Shown: positions 42,931 through 53,738 of the stretch, in pieces
Layout: each line of letters opens with the position of its first letter
Position numbering within the stretch: the stretch's first letter is position 1
Source: Pseudocercospora fijiensis CIRAD86
Lineage: Eukaryota; Ascomycota; Dothideomycetes; Mycosphaerellales; Mycosphaerellaceae
DNA length: 64,000 bases
Assembly: GCF_000340215.1 (NCBI RefSeq)
Contig: NW_006921535.1
Span: 1,244,483 to 1,308,482 of the forward strand
Direction of reading: 5' to 3'
The notes under the pieces: generated by a model
Told to the model about the DNA's origin: nothing
The model's database searches: none
Seen by the model: the letters and a program-made list of their open reading frames with translations, nothing else
Program-made: the position numbers and the translations under genes

Positions 42931-44255
42931 TCACATACTCCTCGACTGATGCTGATACTGATGTTCCGAAATCTCAGCCGCAGAATCCAACCAAATTCTA
43001 TGCGAAGGCTCGGGTTCAGGTTCCTGGGCACTTAGTCTTCGCATCCAAGGGTCTGGGCCAGGTTCATCGAGCCTTGAGAGTCGCTGACTCGCGTGGAAGA
43101 CGTTTGCGTGCGAAGCTTCGGAAACGGGTGTGAGGGCCGTGGCAGTGTCTTCTGGGTGTGCGTTCTCGTCGTCGATGTTGAAGTCGAAGCCTTCGGGAGA
43201 TTCGCTGTAGCGGGATGAAGCTAGGCGGGAGACGCGTGGGTCGTTGTTGGGATGGAGGGAGACGCGGTTTTGGTAAGGGTTTCGCTGGCTGAAGCGACGG
43301 ATGTCCCAGGCTGTGGAGTGGCGGTTGTCGCGGTTGGAGGTTTCTGTGATTGCGATTCCGTAGCCGGATTGGTTGGATTCGCGGTGGAGGTTAGGTTCCA
43401 TGGGGTCAGCTGGGGCGTGGGTGTATTCTTGGACGTCCATTGATCGCATGCTGTCGCGGCCTTCGGCTACGGCTTCCAGGATGTCGTGGTCGACGACTGT
43501 GATCATTGTTTGGCGATTGCTGTCGTTGAATGTTGAGTCGCGATTGGTGTTGATGAATGTTGAGTGGCGGTTGGAGACGCGGTTGTAGTCTTCCATTGTT
43601 GAGAAGCGGGTACTGTTGATCGGGATGTCGGTACCTGAGTGACGTTGTGGACTTGTTGGAGACTGTGGTGCTTCCAGGAATTGTTGTCGGGCTTGGGCGA
43701 AGTCATCCTGCTTGTGGGGTGGTTGAACAGGAGGGTTGACTATGCTATCGCTCCGAGGCGGCCGAGCAGGCAGTGGCTTGTCATCTTCGCTGTTGAAGTT
43801 GAAGCTTTCGAACTTCGAAGCAGTATCTTCGAGTTCGTGCCTAGCACCTGTCAGCATTCGAAACGCAGACCACAGGACGCGTCTTACGGTTCAAAATCCT
43901 TTTCATACTTGCTGTCTGCCGTCGAAGGCGGCTGCAGTACGTCGTGTGGTTCTGGCTGCAATAGCGGCGGCTGCCTTGCTCCATTGCGTTCCATATAACT
44001 GCTGATCTTTGGTCGCTGCAAAATCGTGCTCTGATGACCAGACCTCTGCGCCACTCTTCGCTTATGCTCCATCACAAAAATCAAACAGACAAATAAAGCC
44101 ATGAGCACACACACTGGAATCGCCACTGCGATTGCTATCTTAGTGTTTCGGCTAAGTTCAACGTCCTTCGTGCTATGAAGTGTGCTGCCCAGGCCATTGT
44201 CGGTCTGCGAGCTGGCGGTGTGCTTGTCACTCTGGTCTCTGGATATTACTGCCAT
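42931..44255 (-). CDS. Single-pass membrane protein of unknown function
   Basis: Exon 2 is 43840-42931 and the preceding exon ends at 43888, with a 47-nt intron (GTAAGA, CTGAC, CTAG, phase 2). From the ATG at 44255 the product is 425 aa. Residues about 39-62 (KIAIAVAIPVCVLMALFVCL) form one transmembrane helix followed by EHKRR, so the C-terminus is probably cytosolic. The long tail is Ser/Arg/Asn/Pro-rich with PPARP-like patches and repeated NRxST-type motifs (SNRHSTFINTNRDSTFNDSN). The frame stays open upstream to about 44580, encoding several cysteines (GCPTSSCAG). The true start and a signal peptide probably lie further upstream in unplaced exons. The architecture resembles fungal cell-surface sensors or SKG6-type proteins, but no family is recognised. 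Confidence 0.6.
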
Positions 44256-44690
44256 CTTGGTTGCTGGAACTGTAACGAATGACTGTTGGTGAGGTGTTTT
44301 GTTTTTGTGAACGACAGCGGGTCCAGCACAAGAGGAAGTGGGACACCCTCTCGAGGCCTGTGCGATGGCGGCACTCGGTATAGACCCCTTAGATACCCAG
44401 CCTCTTGCCAATGCTGTCCTCCTTACACAGGTCATCCCAGCATCAAGCTTTGACTTTCCCAGGTTCAAGCAGCTAAGATTTGAGGAACAGGAAAGCGTGT
44501 GTGTACACATCGATTGCGGCAGATGAGTGCATACAACCACTCGCTTACACAAAAATGGGACAGTGCAGAGTCAGCGAAGGTCTATGACTTACTGTGATGT
44601 TGGCGTCGCATCCCTCTAGCCGAAGTTGCACGGAAGTCGTAGCCAAAGTGCAAAATGATCCATGAAGATGATCAGGTATGTATACAACCG

Positions 44691-44873
44691 TACACCCTGA
44701 TTAAGCGAGATGGCAGACGGGGTAAATCCCCGTAAGCGGCAGCTAGCTTGAAAACGTCAGCGTGAACTTTTTAAAGGTGCGGATAATTCCTTTACGCAGT
44801 ACGCTAGCTTTGACCAGTTACATTCCGTTTTCAGGGATCACCCCCTTCCGCCAGCTCGCTTAATTAGGGTGTA
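44691..44873. mobile_element. 179-bp MITE with TA target duplication
   Basis: Terminal inverted repeats of about 22 bp: the left end from 44693 begins CACCCTGATTAAGCGAG, and the right end, read inward on the other strand from 44871, begins CACCCTAATTAAGCGAG; both continue to TGGC. TA dinucleotides at 44691-44692 and 44872-44873 fit a Tc1/mariner-type insertion. The interior has no coding capacity. Base composition is not RIP-like. It sits about 0.44 kb upstream of the placed start of the membrane-protein gene, possibly within its leader or 5' exons. Confidence 0.75.
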
Positions 44874-45701
44874 CAACAGTGTCCTGACTCCGCAAGCTCG
44901 GGGTCCGGGGAGTCGGGGTAGGAAGCTTTGCGTGTAGTCGTGGTCGTGCGGAGCATGATCAGACCGCGAGGTTATAAGACGCGTGTGGCGCCTCAGGATT
45001 GCGTGTGTGTGCGGATCTGCCAGCGTTGTGTTTGACAGCACGTTTGTATGGGTCGAGCTCACGCCGATGTTCACATCTGTGATTCGTACAGCAACCATGA
45101 GTCGTCGTGGTGTTGCCACTTCGAACGTTTGTCGATTTCCAACACAATGGAAACACCGCCTTGACAGCCAAGGTCATCCTGGTCTTTGCGCAAACATTCT
45201 TCTAGCCTGCCGAATAGTCATCAAGATTTCTCCAAGGGCCGGACAAATTGGCAGGACAGATCAGGAGCATAATAATAATGCCAGGACGGATGGGATGGGT
45301 GATCAGATCATACTGTACACCCTCTTGCACTGACATCAAGAAGCGAGTAGTAGCGTCCGCAGCCCGAGTGGTAGATTGTGACTCCGAATGACTCAATACA
45401 GGCATAATCTGCTTCTCCCATTGGATAAAACAGCAGTCGCAGGGCTCGGAGGCTATTCCACAGGGTGTAGAGGATACCATCGAAACTTTGAGAGAGGGTC
45501 TAGATGGATGGAATAGTCAACATCGGAACTCGCTCATCTCTCATTGCGCAGAACTTTACTATCAACAGTCGGCGGAGTGGAAGACCGTCCGTGGCCATTC
45601 CTGCATCGGAAAACCATCGAATCTGAGAGGCCTTTAGTTCCTAAAAGCTTGTCGAAATTTCTTAAGCCATTATTAGAGACCATGCTGAAGTGTTCCGCGA
45701 G
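44874..45701. other. Intergenic, no gene recognised
   Basis: Only short overlapping open frames, none with a motif. No repeat apart from the adjacent MITE. Confidence 0.4.
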
Positions 45702-46798
45702 TCAATTATCGGCCAGTAGACGTTGATAGGGTGCTTCAAGCAATACCGTGTCTGACAGCCTTCGTCTGTAGGCATATGATTTCTTGACTTTGGCTACGCC
45801 CAAGAGTATCCCAGTCATGATGACAGAGTCGTCCTGAGATTCAGCCAAGTGTTGCCAGATGGGCTCAAAATGTCGCCCGGTATATAGCTGCCTTCTGTCC
45901 CTGCGGCACGGAAAGCCGCCGCCTCTCATGAATTCTGCCATGCTCCCATTCCCTCGGCCTAGCGGCATCTGAAGGCCCAGCAATCGCATGGCGTGGTCTT
46001 CGATCGCTTTGGCGATATATTGGAAAGCACGTCCATGGCCTGAGACACCCACATGAACACGATATGACTGACCACATCTACCGCTCGCACACCCAACAGT
46101 ATGCCAAGGATAGCAGGTGTACCGCGATAGGAATGCGTGTATCATCTAATGATGCCGGTCAGTCAACGTGCACCACTAGTCTCGGAAGTTACATATGGCC
46201 CGCGAACCTCATGTAGAATGACTCCGATAGTCCAAACTCGATTGCGCTGCAAGATGTGGTTGCTGGAGTTAAGCCTGATGATCTCTGGATCGATTGCATT
46301 GTCAGATGGGAGCTGTTCGCCATAGCGGAGGCAATGCATATCGCCCCAAAGCACGACTAGCTTCGGAGGTGGCAGCGCTCCTAGAAAGAAGACTTCGTTG
46401 AAAACTCCGACCACCGTCTGGATGTCGCGGTCGTTAAGCGGTCGCGGGGCGGCAAGGGTTCGACGAGAAGCCCAAACGGACCAGGATATTAAGGCCGTCA
46501 GCTGGCTCTGAACCAGTTTGACACTAGCAAAAGATTTCACAGCCATGAGTGCAAGATCCCAAGCATCCTGTTTGCGATATTTGAAACCCTTGCAGACGTC
46601 AAAGATCGGCTCTGGGCGGTCGTAGAGCGCAGGTTGACAGATAGGACATCCACAGCCGCGCAACCTAGCCCTGCGTTCCTTTTGCTGACAAAGCCTCCTA
46701 TTGATCACTGACTTTCGCATCTGCTCTCCCTCACGTTCCAAAAGTTTTCGGCAAAGAGACGGCTTCGCAAATTTGATCGCATATTCGGTCCGAGCCAT
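45702..46798 (-). CDS. SprT-like zinc metalloprotease domain protein
   Basis: Exon 1 runs 46798-46208 and exon 2 from 46145 to 45702. The 62-nt intron (GTTCGC donor, CTGAC branch, TTAG acceptor, phase 0) gives 344 aa. The intron lies inside the active site: exon 1 ends in VILHE and exon 2 begins MIHAFLSRY, producing HEMIH, the zinc-binding HExxH motif (H196, E197, H200). A third ligand is likely the His of VSGHGRAFQ downstream, as in SprT/Spartan-type domains. Upstream, residues about 110-195 (PLNDRDIQTVVGVFNEVFFL) fit the SprT-like N-terminal helices. Two Cys in CGCPICQP near residue 50 are unexplained. SprT proteins such as Spartan/Wss1 cut DNA-protein crosslinks; that role is not proven here. 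Confidence 0.72.
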
Positions 46799-47020
46799 AC
46801 TGGTGTGCCGATGTAGTTTGCTGTCGAGAGCGAGTTTGGATTGTCGTTGCTTTGGAGACCTCGCAAGATTGATGGTGCAATACTTATGAAGTGCAGTCGC
46901 GACGGCTTCAAGCGACTAGACGACCGTCAACCTGCGGCAGGCACTGAGTGGTCGCACCTGGCGGTGAAGTGTCTGGAGTGATGCTTTGCAGGCCATTGCT
47001 TCACAGCGGAAGTCTCATCT

Positions 47021-47773
47021 CTAAGGCTTACTCTTTCGCGCACCTTCCTCATATAGCTCTTTCAGTGATTTTCGTCTCTGTGGTCCATTATGTTCTTCGT
47101 CCCTCTCCTTATCAATGATCCGCCATGGTTTATCCGTTGCTCGCCAATTCACGCAACTGAGCCCAGGCAGCGGCACCACCTGCTGCAGATGTCGCTGGGC
47201 AATGCTTTTCGTGTCGATCCTGAATGAACCATGGTAGGAGCGCATATTGATCTGATCTCTGAAATTGATACGGGCTGGATTCACCAAGATTTGGAAGAGA
47301 CGCGATTCCAAGGGCGGCGGTGGAGGAGGGGCTTGGAAGGGCATTTGGTAGGGTCGAGATGGAGGTTCGGGGAGGCTTGCTGTCGACATGGAGCGCGTCT
47401 GCGAAAGACCCCAAGCTCCGCCGCGTTTTGGCCCAGCAGCTGCGTTCGGTTGTGGATGCTGCTGCGCTGCCATACTGGCATGCTCTTGCTGAGTGCTCTC
47501 TGGCTCTTGATCTTCCAGCACTGGAGCTCTGCACATGCGAAAGCGTATAGGCATCCGCTTCAGGCAATCGTAAGCTGCATCTTCGTCTCGGAAAATGACC
47601 AACGTCGAGTTCGGGGCAGCGAGGGAATCGTATTTTAGATTCTTGAAGTATTCTACTTCGCCGAACTGTGAGATCAGACGCAGAATCTCGCGTGATTCCC
47701 CTAAATTCGAGGGCCGTGGCGAGATACGCAGATGAACTGCTCGAGCCGCCGTGGACCTTACAATCGAAGCCAT
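47021..47773 (-). CDS. Conserved fungal RRM-like protein, possibly mitochondrial
   Basis: Intronless. The preferred start at 47773 gives 250 aa (MASIVRSTAARAVHLRISPR); an in-frame ATG at 47821 adds 16 residues rich in His and Cys and less plausible. Residues about 10-85 resemble an RNA-recognition-motif fold: LRISPRP, then SREILRLISQFGEVEYFKNL, STLVIFRDEDAAYDCLK. The middle is Pro/Gln-rich with a PPPPPP run. The C-terminus is basic and charged (RRKSLKELYEEGARKSK). The short Arg/Ser/Ala-rich, acid-free N-terminus would suit a mitochondrial presequence, which would overlap the RRM start. No specific function recognised. It is codirectional with the SprT-like gene. Confidence 0.65.
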   Translation of the reverse strand: MASIVRSTAARAVHLRISPRPSNLGESREILRLISQFGEVEYFKNLKYDSLAAPNSTLVIFRDEDAAYDCLKRMPIRFRMCRAPVLEDQEPESTQQEHASMAAQQHPQPNAAAGPKRGGAWGLSQTRSMSTASLPEPPSRPYQMPFQAPPPPPPLESRLFQILVNPARINFRDQINMRSYHGSFRIDTKSIAQRHLQQVVPLPGLSCVNWRATDKPWRIIDKERDEEHNGPQRRKSLKELYEEGARKSKP

Positions 47774-47821
47774 GGCAGCACAATGGCAGTGGCAGTGGAG
47801 GAGACTTTTCGTCTGCGTCAA

Positions 47822-49881
47822 ACTGGAATTTTGTTTCTCTGTTCACATGTAGGAGAAAGTCTGTCCAGCGACTCAGCACTAGTAGACTGCTCATTGGCTA
47901 CTGCGTACTTGACGCTAACGGAAGGTGCCGAGACATGACAATACTTTGTTCAAGTCCTCACATCGTCTGCGGTCCCGAACATGCAAGAAGTGTTACCCAT
48001 TGGCAGAGTCCGAGGAAACGCTCAGAAGGAGACTCCATGATGTCGAATAGGCTCTGCAACGGTCGGAGCATGAGTCACGTGCATGGGCAGAGGCAGAAGC
48101 GCTTGATGAACAGACAAACCGCTACAGTTCCCTCGAGATACACCGAAACGACACTTGCAGATGGGGTCTCTACAGAGACACAGATGGGCCTAGAAAGGGT
48201 GAATTGGCTGGGATCTCTCATAGCAACCTGGACGATGATGAGGCCTCCCGCCCTGTGGCTTTTGACTTATGGTGTTTACACCCTCATCATTCATTCTTGC
48301 TTCAAATTTCAATTCATCTCAAGAAATCACCCCATTTTGCGGTGCTTATTTGCTGTCGCTGTCGCTTGCCAGATGCTCACAATTCAGTGGCAGGTTTGTG
48401 GAAAGCATATGCGTAGAACCAGTCTGGGTCGAAGCCCACGTAGAACGAGCATTGCCCTGTCTGATTCGTACCTATACCATAGCTGTGCTATACATGCTCA
48501 ACCAACTCTACCAAGATTGCAGGCGTCTTACTTGTGGCAGGCGTTCCGATATGTATCTGTACATAGTTTAAGTCAGCTCATAACCTTTCACTCCGCGCAG
48601 TACTGTGAGGCCAGAGCAACGGACGGTGCCATTCCGCCACGCGGGTGAGCATCTCCGAGCAACTTGGAAGTTCGTCGTCGCCAGCCGACGAGAGGCAGCG
48701 TGTCGCAGAGCCTTGAGGCCACCATGCCGCAGTCTGCAGCAGAAGGCGTCTCTAGCGGCGTCGTGATTACACTGTGGCGTATGGCAAACGATTGGTCCCG
48801 TGTTGCACGAGCAGCACGACCGAGAACCTGGAAGCGCCAAGTTGGCCCGACACGCGCGTCGGTGATATTATAAGCTGAAGTCAATGAACGAACAGTTCTA
48901 GTCGGAATGATTCTCTTCAATGTGGACACCCGAGAGATGTTCAGTGATGTCGTACCTAATAAGCTCGAAAAGTGCCGGGCTCCGTCTGAAGAGATCAACG
49001 GCCCTGTTTTCGGCGATCCATTCAGGCACACAGCGGCCGGCGGGCCTTTTCAAAGCGCTCCAGCGACTCTCTCGCAACACATGCCGTCGCCGTTCGACGG
49101 CACCAGATGCGATGCCGCTGATGCCGAAGTTTCATGTGGCGCCGGCAGGTCGTCTTCTGCACCGCACGCATTCAGCTTGCCGCAGGAACACCACGAGGCG
49201 CAAAAGTCGGGAAGAGACGGAGATGCGCTCCACAGGCGTCTTCCAGAAGATCACTCGGCGCCTCGCCTGGCGCGCACGCAATGCAACGTGGGAAAGCTAG
49301 GCCTGTCTCAGACGCTCCGTCGGATGTGCCGCTGCGTGATTGGTTGGAGCGGGCTATCTGACCTTGGCTGCGCAGCCCTGCGCAGGGGAGTACTACTCGC
49401 AGTGTCAGCCCAAGGCCCCAAGCGGCTGGGCTGACCACGACAGGTCTGGAATCTGGATCGAATGGCTTCGCGGCACTTGGCTCCGCTGAGGCCGCTCTTC
49501 TCAACGCTGTGTGCAACCCATGCCATGCCATGCGAACGAGGAGAACGACGTTGCCAACCTGCTTGTTGCTTGTCATCGGAGGGAGCCACCTCGGTACCCC
49601 CCAGCACGTCTCCGGTCTTCGCGGCCCAGCTTCGCGTCCAAGGATTGCGTCTGGATTGCCCATACACCCACCTTTCACGCTGCATCGCCCGCGTCTCGCC
49701 CTTCCTGGAGCATGGTTGACATACTACTGCTACCGCTGGTCTCATCAAAGCGCCTCTTGCCGCGCCGCCTCGATCTTGTTCCCTTATTACCTCCGGCGGC
49801 CCGCCTTGTGCTTGTGCATCCTCCCATGTGAAGTGACTTGATATTCGATCGAGATCCTCCGCTCCCCTCACGCACACCACC
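47822..49881. other. Long intergenic region
   Basis: No recognisable gene. A long plus-strand open frame (47668-48648) runs antisense to the RRM-like gene and on into this region without motifs. Open frames on both strands at 48588-50027 overlap each other, as expected of GC-rich non-coding DNA. The 3' end should contain the promoter of the next gene. Confidence 0.35.
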
Positions 49882-50541
49882 ATGTTCGACGCCAACTTCA
49901 CATTCGACACTCCGAGGTCGCCGTCACTGGACTCCACAAGCCATACTATCTCAACCAGGCACACCTCGCGATCCGTTTCTCCATGCTCGCCAACTGCTCC
50001 ATACCTACCACCTCGCTTCTCTGTCACCGACCTAGCCGCAAGCTTCGCGAGCTCAAGATTGAGGCACGACTCACAAATATGCTACGACTCGTGCGAAGCA
50101 TACGCGAACAACGACGATGATGCCGGCTGGGAGATTCCTCGGCACGACGTCGATCTTGCACCCGTGTCGCGATCGCACACATCACCTGCAAGACCCCATT
50201 CACCCTCTCGACGCATGCAAAGACAGGCCAATACACGACTGCTATGCTCATCAACACACGCGAAGGATATTGAAGCATTAGTGTCGCGAATGGTCGCCTG
50301 TCAGGAGCAGTGTGAAGTCAACTCGGACTCAGCATCGCCAACAATTGAGGTGGATGATGAAGGCTACGACAGCTCAGACGCCAATCAATCGCATCGGTCT
50401 AGCATTGCAGTGCAGAAGACGCGATTAGATTACAGAAGGTCATCTGACTTGAAAGCTACCGGAGCTCGTGTCAACAAGACAGTTAGATGCAAGAAGGATC
50501 CAAAACACAGACGCATACGGAGTGCGGACGGTAAATCGTGA
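49882..50541 (+). CDS. Ser-rich fungal hypothetical protein
   Basis: Intronless, 219 aa. It begins MFDANFTFDTPRSPSLDSTS and includes RFSVTDLAASFASSRLRHDS, an ordered-looking segment of the kind seen in conserved ascomycete hypothetical proteins. The middle is Asp/Ser/His-rich. HAKDIEALVSRMVACQEQCE (about 130-150) looks helical. The C-terminus is strongly basic (KDPKHRRIRS), which could direct it to the nucleus. No enzymatic motif or membrane segment. I recognise no function. Confidence 0.6.
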   Translation: MFDANFTFDTPRSPSLDSTSHTISTRHTSRSVSPCSPTAPYLPPRFSVTDLAASFASSRLRHDSQICYDSCEAYANNDDDAGWEIPRHDVDLAPVSRSHTSPARPHSPSRRMQRQANTRLLCSSTHAKDIEALVSRMVACQEQCEVNSDSASPTIEVDDEGYDSSDANQSHRSSIAVQKTRLDYRRSSDLKATGARVNKTVRCKKDPKHRRIRSADGKS

Positions 50542-50824
50542 TTGAAGATACCCAACTTTCGACCCGCCATGGACGCGTCGATTGGCATGTTTTTCAGAGC
50601 AAGGCGCTGGGGAGTAGCAATCGGATATTCAGATCTCCAATTGGGATCTTGCTGTGCTTTATGCTTCATGATGGGGAACATGGGAAGCCTTACGTGCGCT
50701 CCACAATTATGACAGACACGCGAACGGCACAGTCCGCCGACGAGACGTGCAAGGAACAGATTCATCGACATCAAATAATGCAAGCCTGGGCTACGAGCTC
50801 TTGTACAGTACTTTATCAATTGAT
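50542..50824. other. Short spacer between convergent genes
   Basis: 3' flanks only; nothing seen. Confidence 0.4.
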
Positions 50825-51841
50825 CTACAGCTTGCTCTCCTTCGCTTCTGGCAGGTCTACCACCACCTTTCCCCATGTATCTCTCCCGCCCAATGCCTCC
50901 AGGGCTGCTGGCACGGATTCCAGACCCTTGTACTCCTTGTCTGTATAGTTCGTGGCCCGAATAGCCTTGCTCTCCATCAACTTCTGCAACTCCTCCCACA
51001 CACGTGGAATCGTCTCAGGCTCATTCTTCGCGTATGCACCCCAATGCAATCCCATAACGGCGATGTTCTTCAACAGTATTCTGTTCGTCGCCATCTTCTC
51101 GATATTGCCTCCGGCAAACCCAATCACCAGCAGCCTCCCATTCCATGCAATGCACTTCTGACTCTTCTCAATCAAGCCCACCGGGTCATAGACGATATCA
51201 ACACCCCTCTTCTTTGGCGTAAGCTCTAGTACCTTCATCGGCCAGTTCTCATCCCGATAATCCACACCGTAATCCGCTCCAAAGCTCTTGGCAACATCCA
51301 ACTTATGCTTCGTTCCCGCCGTCGCAATCACAGTCGCACCAAACGCTTTCGCAATCTGTACAGCTGCCAACCCAACACCACCCGCCGCAGCATGCACGAG
51401 AACCCAATCCCCCTTCTTAATCCCAGCTCTCGTGACCAAGGCCCCATAACTCGTCGGCATTGTCACGAACAATCCTGCAGCATCGAAGAAACTCCAACCT
51501 TTCGGTATGGGTTGCAGTTGCGATTCTTGAGCGCAGACCTTGTACGCATAACCTCCCTGTCCCGACCCAAAGACCCTATCACCGACATTGAACTTCGGTG
51601 GACGTTTGGCTGGCGATGAAGGGGTCGCGAGGATCACGCCCGAGAACTCTGCGCCTCCGACCCATGGCAAGGGAGGTTGATGTTGGTATTTCCCGCGGAT
51701 TTGGAGCAGGTCGAAGAAGTTTGTTGCGCAGGATTTCACGGCTATCACGTATTGATCTGGTGTTGGGACGGGGTCGGGGATTTCGGAGACGGTGAGGTCG
51801 CGGGGGCCTTGGACGTATTCTTTTACTTGGATTGCTTTCAT
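50825..51841 (-). CDS. Zeta-crystallin/quinone oxidoreductase-like MDR enzyme
   Basis: Intronless, 338 aa from the ATG at 51841 (MKAIQVKEYVQGPRDLTVSE). An in-frame ATG 26 codons upstream adds a His/Pro-rich stretch atypical of the family. The GroES-like half has SCATNFFDLLQIRGKYQ and GAEFSGVI. The Rossmann half has VLVHAAAGGVGLAAVQIAKA, the zeta-crystallin-type NADPH-binding motif, then ATAGTKHKL and YDPVG. The zinc-ligand cysteines of alcohol dehydrogenases are absent, so it is a zinc-independent quinone or enone reductase. The physiological substrate is unknown. The C-terminus ESKL is SKL, a canonical type 1 peroxisomal targeting signal, so peroxisomal location is likely. Confidence 0.88.
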   Translation of the reverse strand: MKAIQVKEYVQGPRDLTVSEIPDPVPTPDQYVIAVKSCATNFFDLLQIRGKYQHQPPLPWVGGAEFSGVILATPSSPAKRPPKFNVGDRVFGSGQGGYAYKVCAQESQLQPIPKGWSFFDAAGLFVTMPTSYGALVTRAGIKKGDWVLVHAAAGGVGLAAVQIAKAFGATVIATAGTKHKLDVAKSFGADYGVDYRDENWPMKVLELTPKKRGVDIVYDPVGLIEKSQKCIAWNGRLLVIGFAGGNIEKMATNRILLKNIAVMGLHWGAYAKNEPETIPRVWEELQKLMESKAIRATNYTDKEYKGLESVPAALEALGGRDTWGKVVVDLPEAKESKL

Positions 51842-52427
51842 GGTGGGAGGATGCAGGTGACGAATATCAGAGGAATGGTTGACAGGAGAGTGAAGCGGAA
51901 AGAACGATAGCTCTATCACATTGATCGTTGGATTTTGCTACAGTAGGGTTACCTTGGTTGCCGTCTACGCCTGCGGTATCCTGCCGAGGTTGACATTGCA
52001 GCGGCGACGGCAACGGACTGTTAACCGATTGAGGTTGAGTGAAGGCAAAAGTCGTGCGCATATGACGCTGCTGCCTCAAGTCGCGGTCGTTGGTCGTCAT
52101 ACGCAATTACGCATGAGGCTCGTGGCCACCTTCTGCCTTACGGCCTTGTGCGTGCTTCCCTGTGATTCTGAACTCCAGTCTCGGCTGCACTGCTCTTCCT
52201 GCGCTGCCCGGAACAATCGATACTGCAGCTGCTTGCTTGCTGACCACAAATCTGCGCGTGCACACACAACACGTATTAATTCAGAAATACAGCCGCATCC
52301 CATACCGCTATCTCTATCGACCACCCTTCAGCGCCTCCAGCATACATAGCACCTCTGAGAGCTGAGCCCCGCCGAGACCAGCTTCGTGCAACAGATCGAA
52401 CGGACATCTCTCTCGACCTGGGCCAAG
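51842..52427. promoter_or_regulatory. Divergent promoter region between MDR enzyme and Dsk2
   Basis: Shared upstream region of two head-to-head genes. No individual sites can be defined. The last about 100 bp are the Dsk2 leader (pyrimidine-rich). Confidence 0.35.
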
Positions 52428-53738
52428 ATGGCCGACAGTAACACTGAGGCCGACCTGCAGGTGACTTTCAACATCAAGTCCTCCTCAGACGCCAAATACG
52501 CCCTCACTCTCCCCGCCTCGACCACCGTCGCCGATCTCAAGCAGAAGCTATCGGGCTCAGAATACGCCAATGTACCACCAGAGTCGCAACGCCTCATCTA
52601 CAGTGGCCGCGTGCTGAAGGATGCCGACACATTAGGCAGCTACAAGATCAAGGATGGCAACACTGTCCATCTGGTCAAGAGCGCGCCGAGCAACCAGCGG
52701 CAAGCTCCTGCGAACCAAGGCGGATCCGCAGTGCCCCCGGGAGCTGGACAGCCAGCCTCGAATGTGCCTTCCAACATCGCCGCTGGCACTGGCGCTGGCA
52801 ACCCTCTAGCACAGCTCACCGGCGCTCGCTATGCTGGCTTTCACGGACTGCCCGGCGCCGACATGTTTGGCGCTGATGGAGGAATGGGCGCGCCGCCGAA
52901 TCCGGATCAGATGCTTAGGTTGCTTGAAGATCCCAACTTCGCGCAACAGATGAATGAAGCCATGAACAACCCCGCCGTACTAGACATGCTCCGGAACAAC
53001 CCAATGATCCGGAACAATCCTATGGCTCGTGCAGCCATAGAGAACCCAGAAATGCGGCGGATGATGTTCAATCCAGACATGATTAGAATGCAAATGAACA
53101 TGCAGAGAGTGATGGGTGGAAATGGTGCAGGTGGCGACGGGGCATTCCCGATGCCTGGCCAAACAGACACAACTCCTGCCGGAGAAGGAGCCAATGCAGA
53201 TAACAACACGGCAACGAGCGGCACACAACGTCAGACTGGCTCTCAGGCTCCGCCTGCGAATCCTTTCGCGGCACTGTTTCCCACTCCTGGCTCGGGTGCT
53301 CCGGGCGGCAATGCTGGCGGTGCAGGCGGAAATGCAAACACGTCCGCTCAGCAAAACCCATTCGGCAGCCTCTTTGGCGGTGCACAGAATCAAGGCGGCG
53401 ATCAGCAGAACCCCTTCGCCCAATCAATGCAACAGCTTGCACAAAATCCAGAGCTCATGCAGCAAATGATGCAAGCATTTGGTGGCGGAGGTCAAGGCGC
53501 ACAAGGAGGGCAAGGCGGCTTCAATCCTTTCGGTGCCTTAGGTGGCATGGGAGGTTTCGGGGGGTCTCCAGAGCCTCAAGGTCCACCCGACAATCGCCCT
53601 CCTGAGGAGCTTTATGCCGAGCAACTTCGGCAGCTGAACGACATGGGCTTCTACGAGTTTGAGCGCAATGTCACAGCGTTGCGGAGAAGCGGAGGCAGCG
53701 TGCAGGGCGCTGTGGAATACCTTTTGACAAACCCGTAG
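52428..53738 (+). CDS. dsk2: Dsk2/ubiquilin proteasome shuttle factor
   Basis: Intronless, 436 aa. The ATG at 52428 directly precedes the ubiquitin-like domain; an ATG 14 codons upstream is open but unlikely. UBL: about residues 10-83 (VTFNIKSSSDAKYALTLPAS, then QRLIYSGRVLKD). Middle: STI1-type repeats with NPAVLDMLRNNPMIRNNPMA and NPEMRRMMFNPDMIRMQMNM, then a Gly/Asn/Gln-rich linker with a second STI1-like MQQLAQNPELMQQMMQAF. C-terminal UBA: about 395-436 (EQLRQLNDMGFYEFERNVTA, then GAVEYLL). Dsk2 binds ubiquitin chains with the UBA and the proteasome with the UBL, shuttling substrates. It also acts in ERAD and spindle pole body duplication in yeast. Confidence 0.95.
   Translation: MADSNTEADLQVTFNIKSSSDAKYALTLPASTTVADLKQKLSGSEYANVPPESQRLIYSGRVLKDADTLGSYKIKDGNTVHLVKSAPSNQRQAPANQGGSAVPPGAGQPASNVPSNIAAGTGAGNPLAQLTGARYAGFHGLPGADMFGADGGMGAPPNPDQMLRLLEDPNFAQQMNEAMNNPAVLDMLRNNPMIRNNPMARAAIENPEMRRMMFNPDMIRMQMNMQRVMGGNGAGGDGAFPMPGQTDTTPAGEGANADNNTATSGTQRQTGSQAPPANPFAALFPTPGSGAPGGNAGGAGGNANTSAQQNPFGSLFGGAQNQGGDQQNPFAQSMQQLAQNPELMQQMMQAFGGGGQGAQGGQGGFNPFGALGGMGGFGGSPEPQGPPDNRPPEELYAEQLRQLNDMGFYEFERNVTALRRSGGSVQGAVEYLLTNP

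Noticed and set aside
47668..48648. 326-codon plus-strand open frame
   Set aside because: It overlaps the RRM-like gene in antisense, has random composition, no domain and no good start context. It is likely a chance frame in GC-rich DNA.
48907..49434. Open frames on both strands upstream of the Ser-rich gene
   Set aside because: Several frames overlap one another and none has a recognisable motif.
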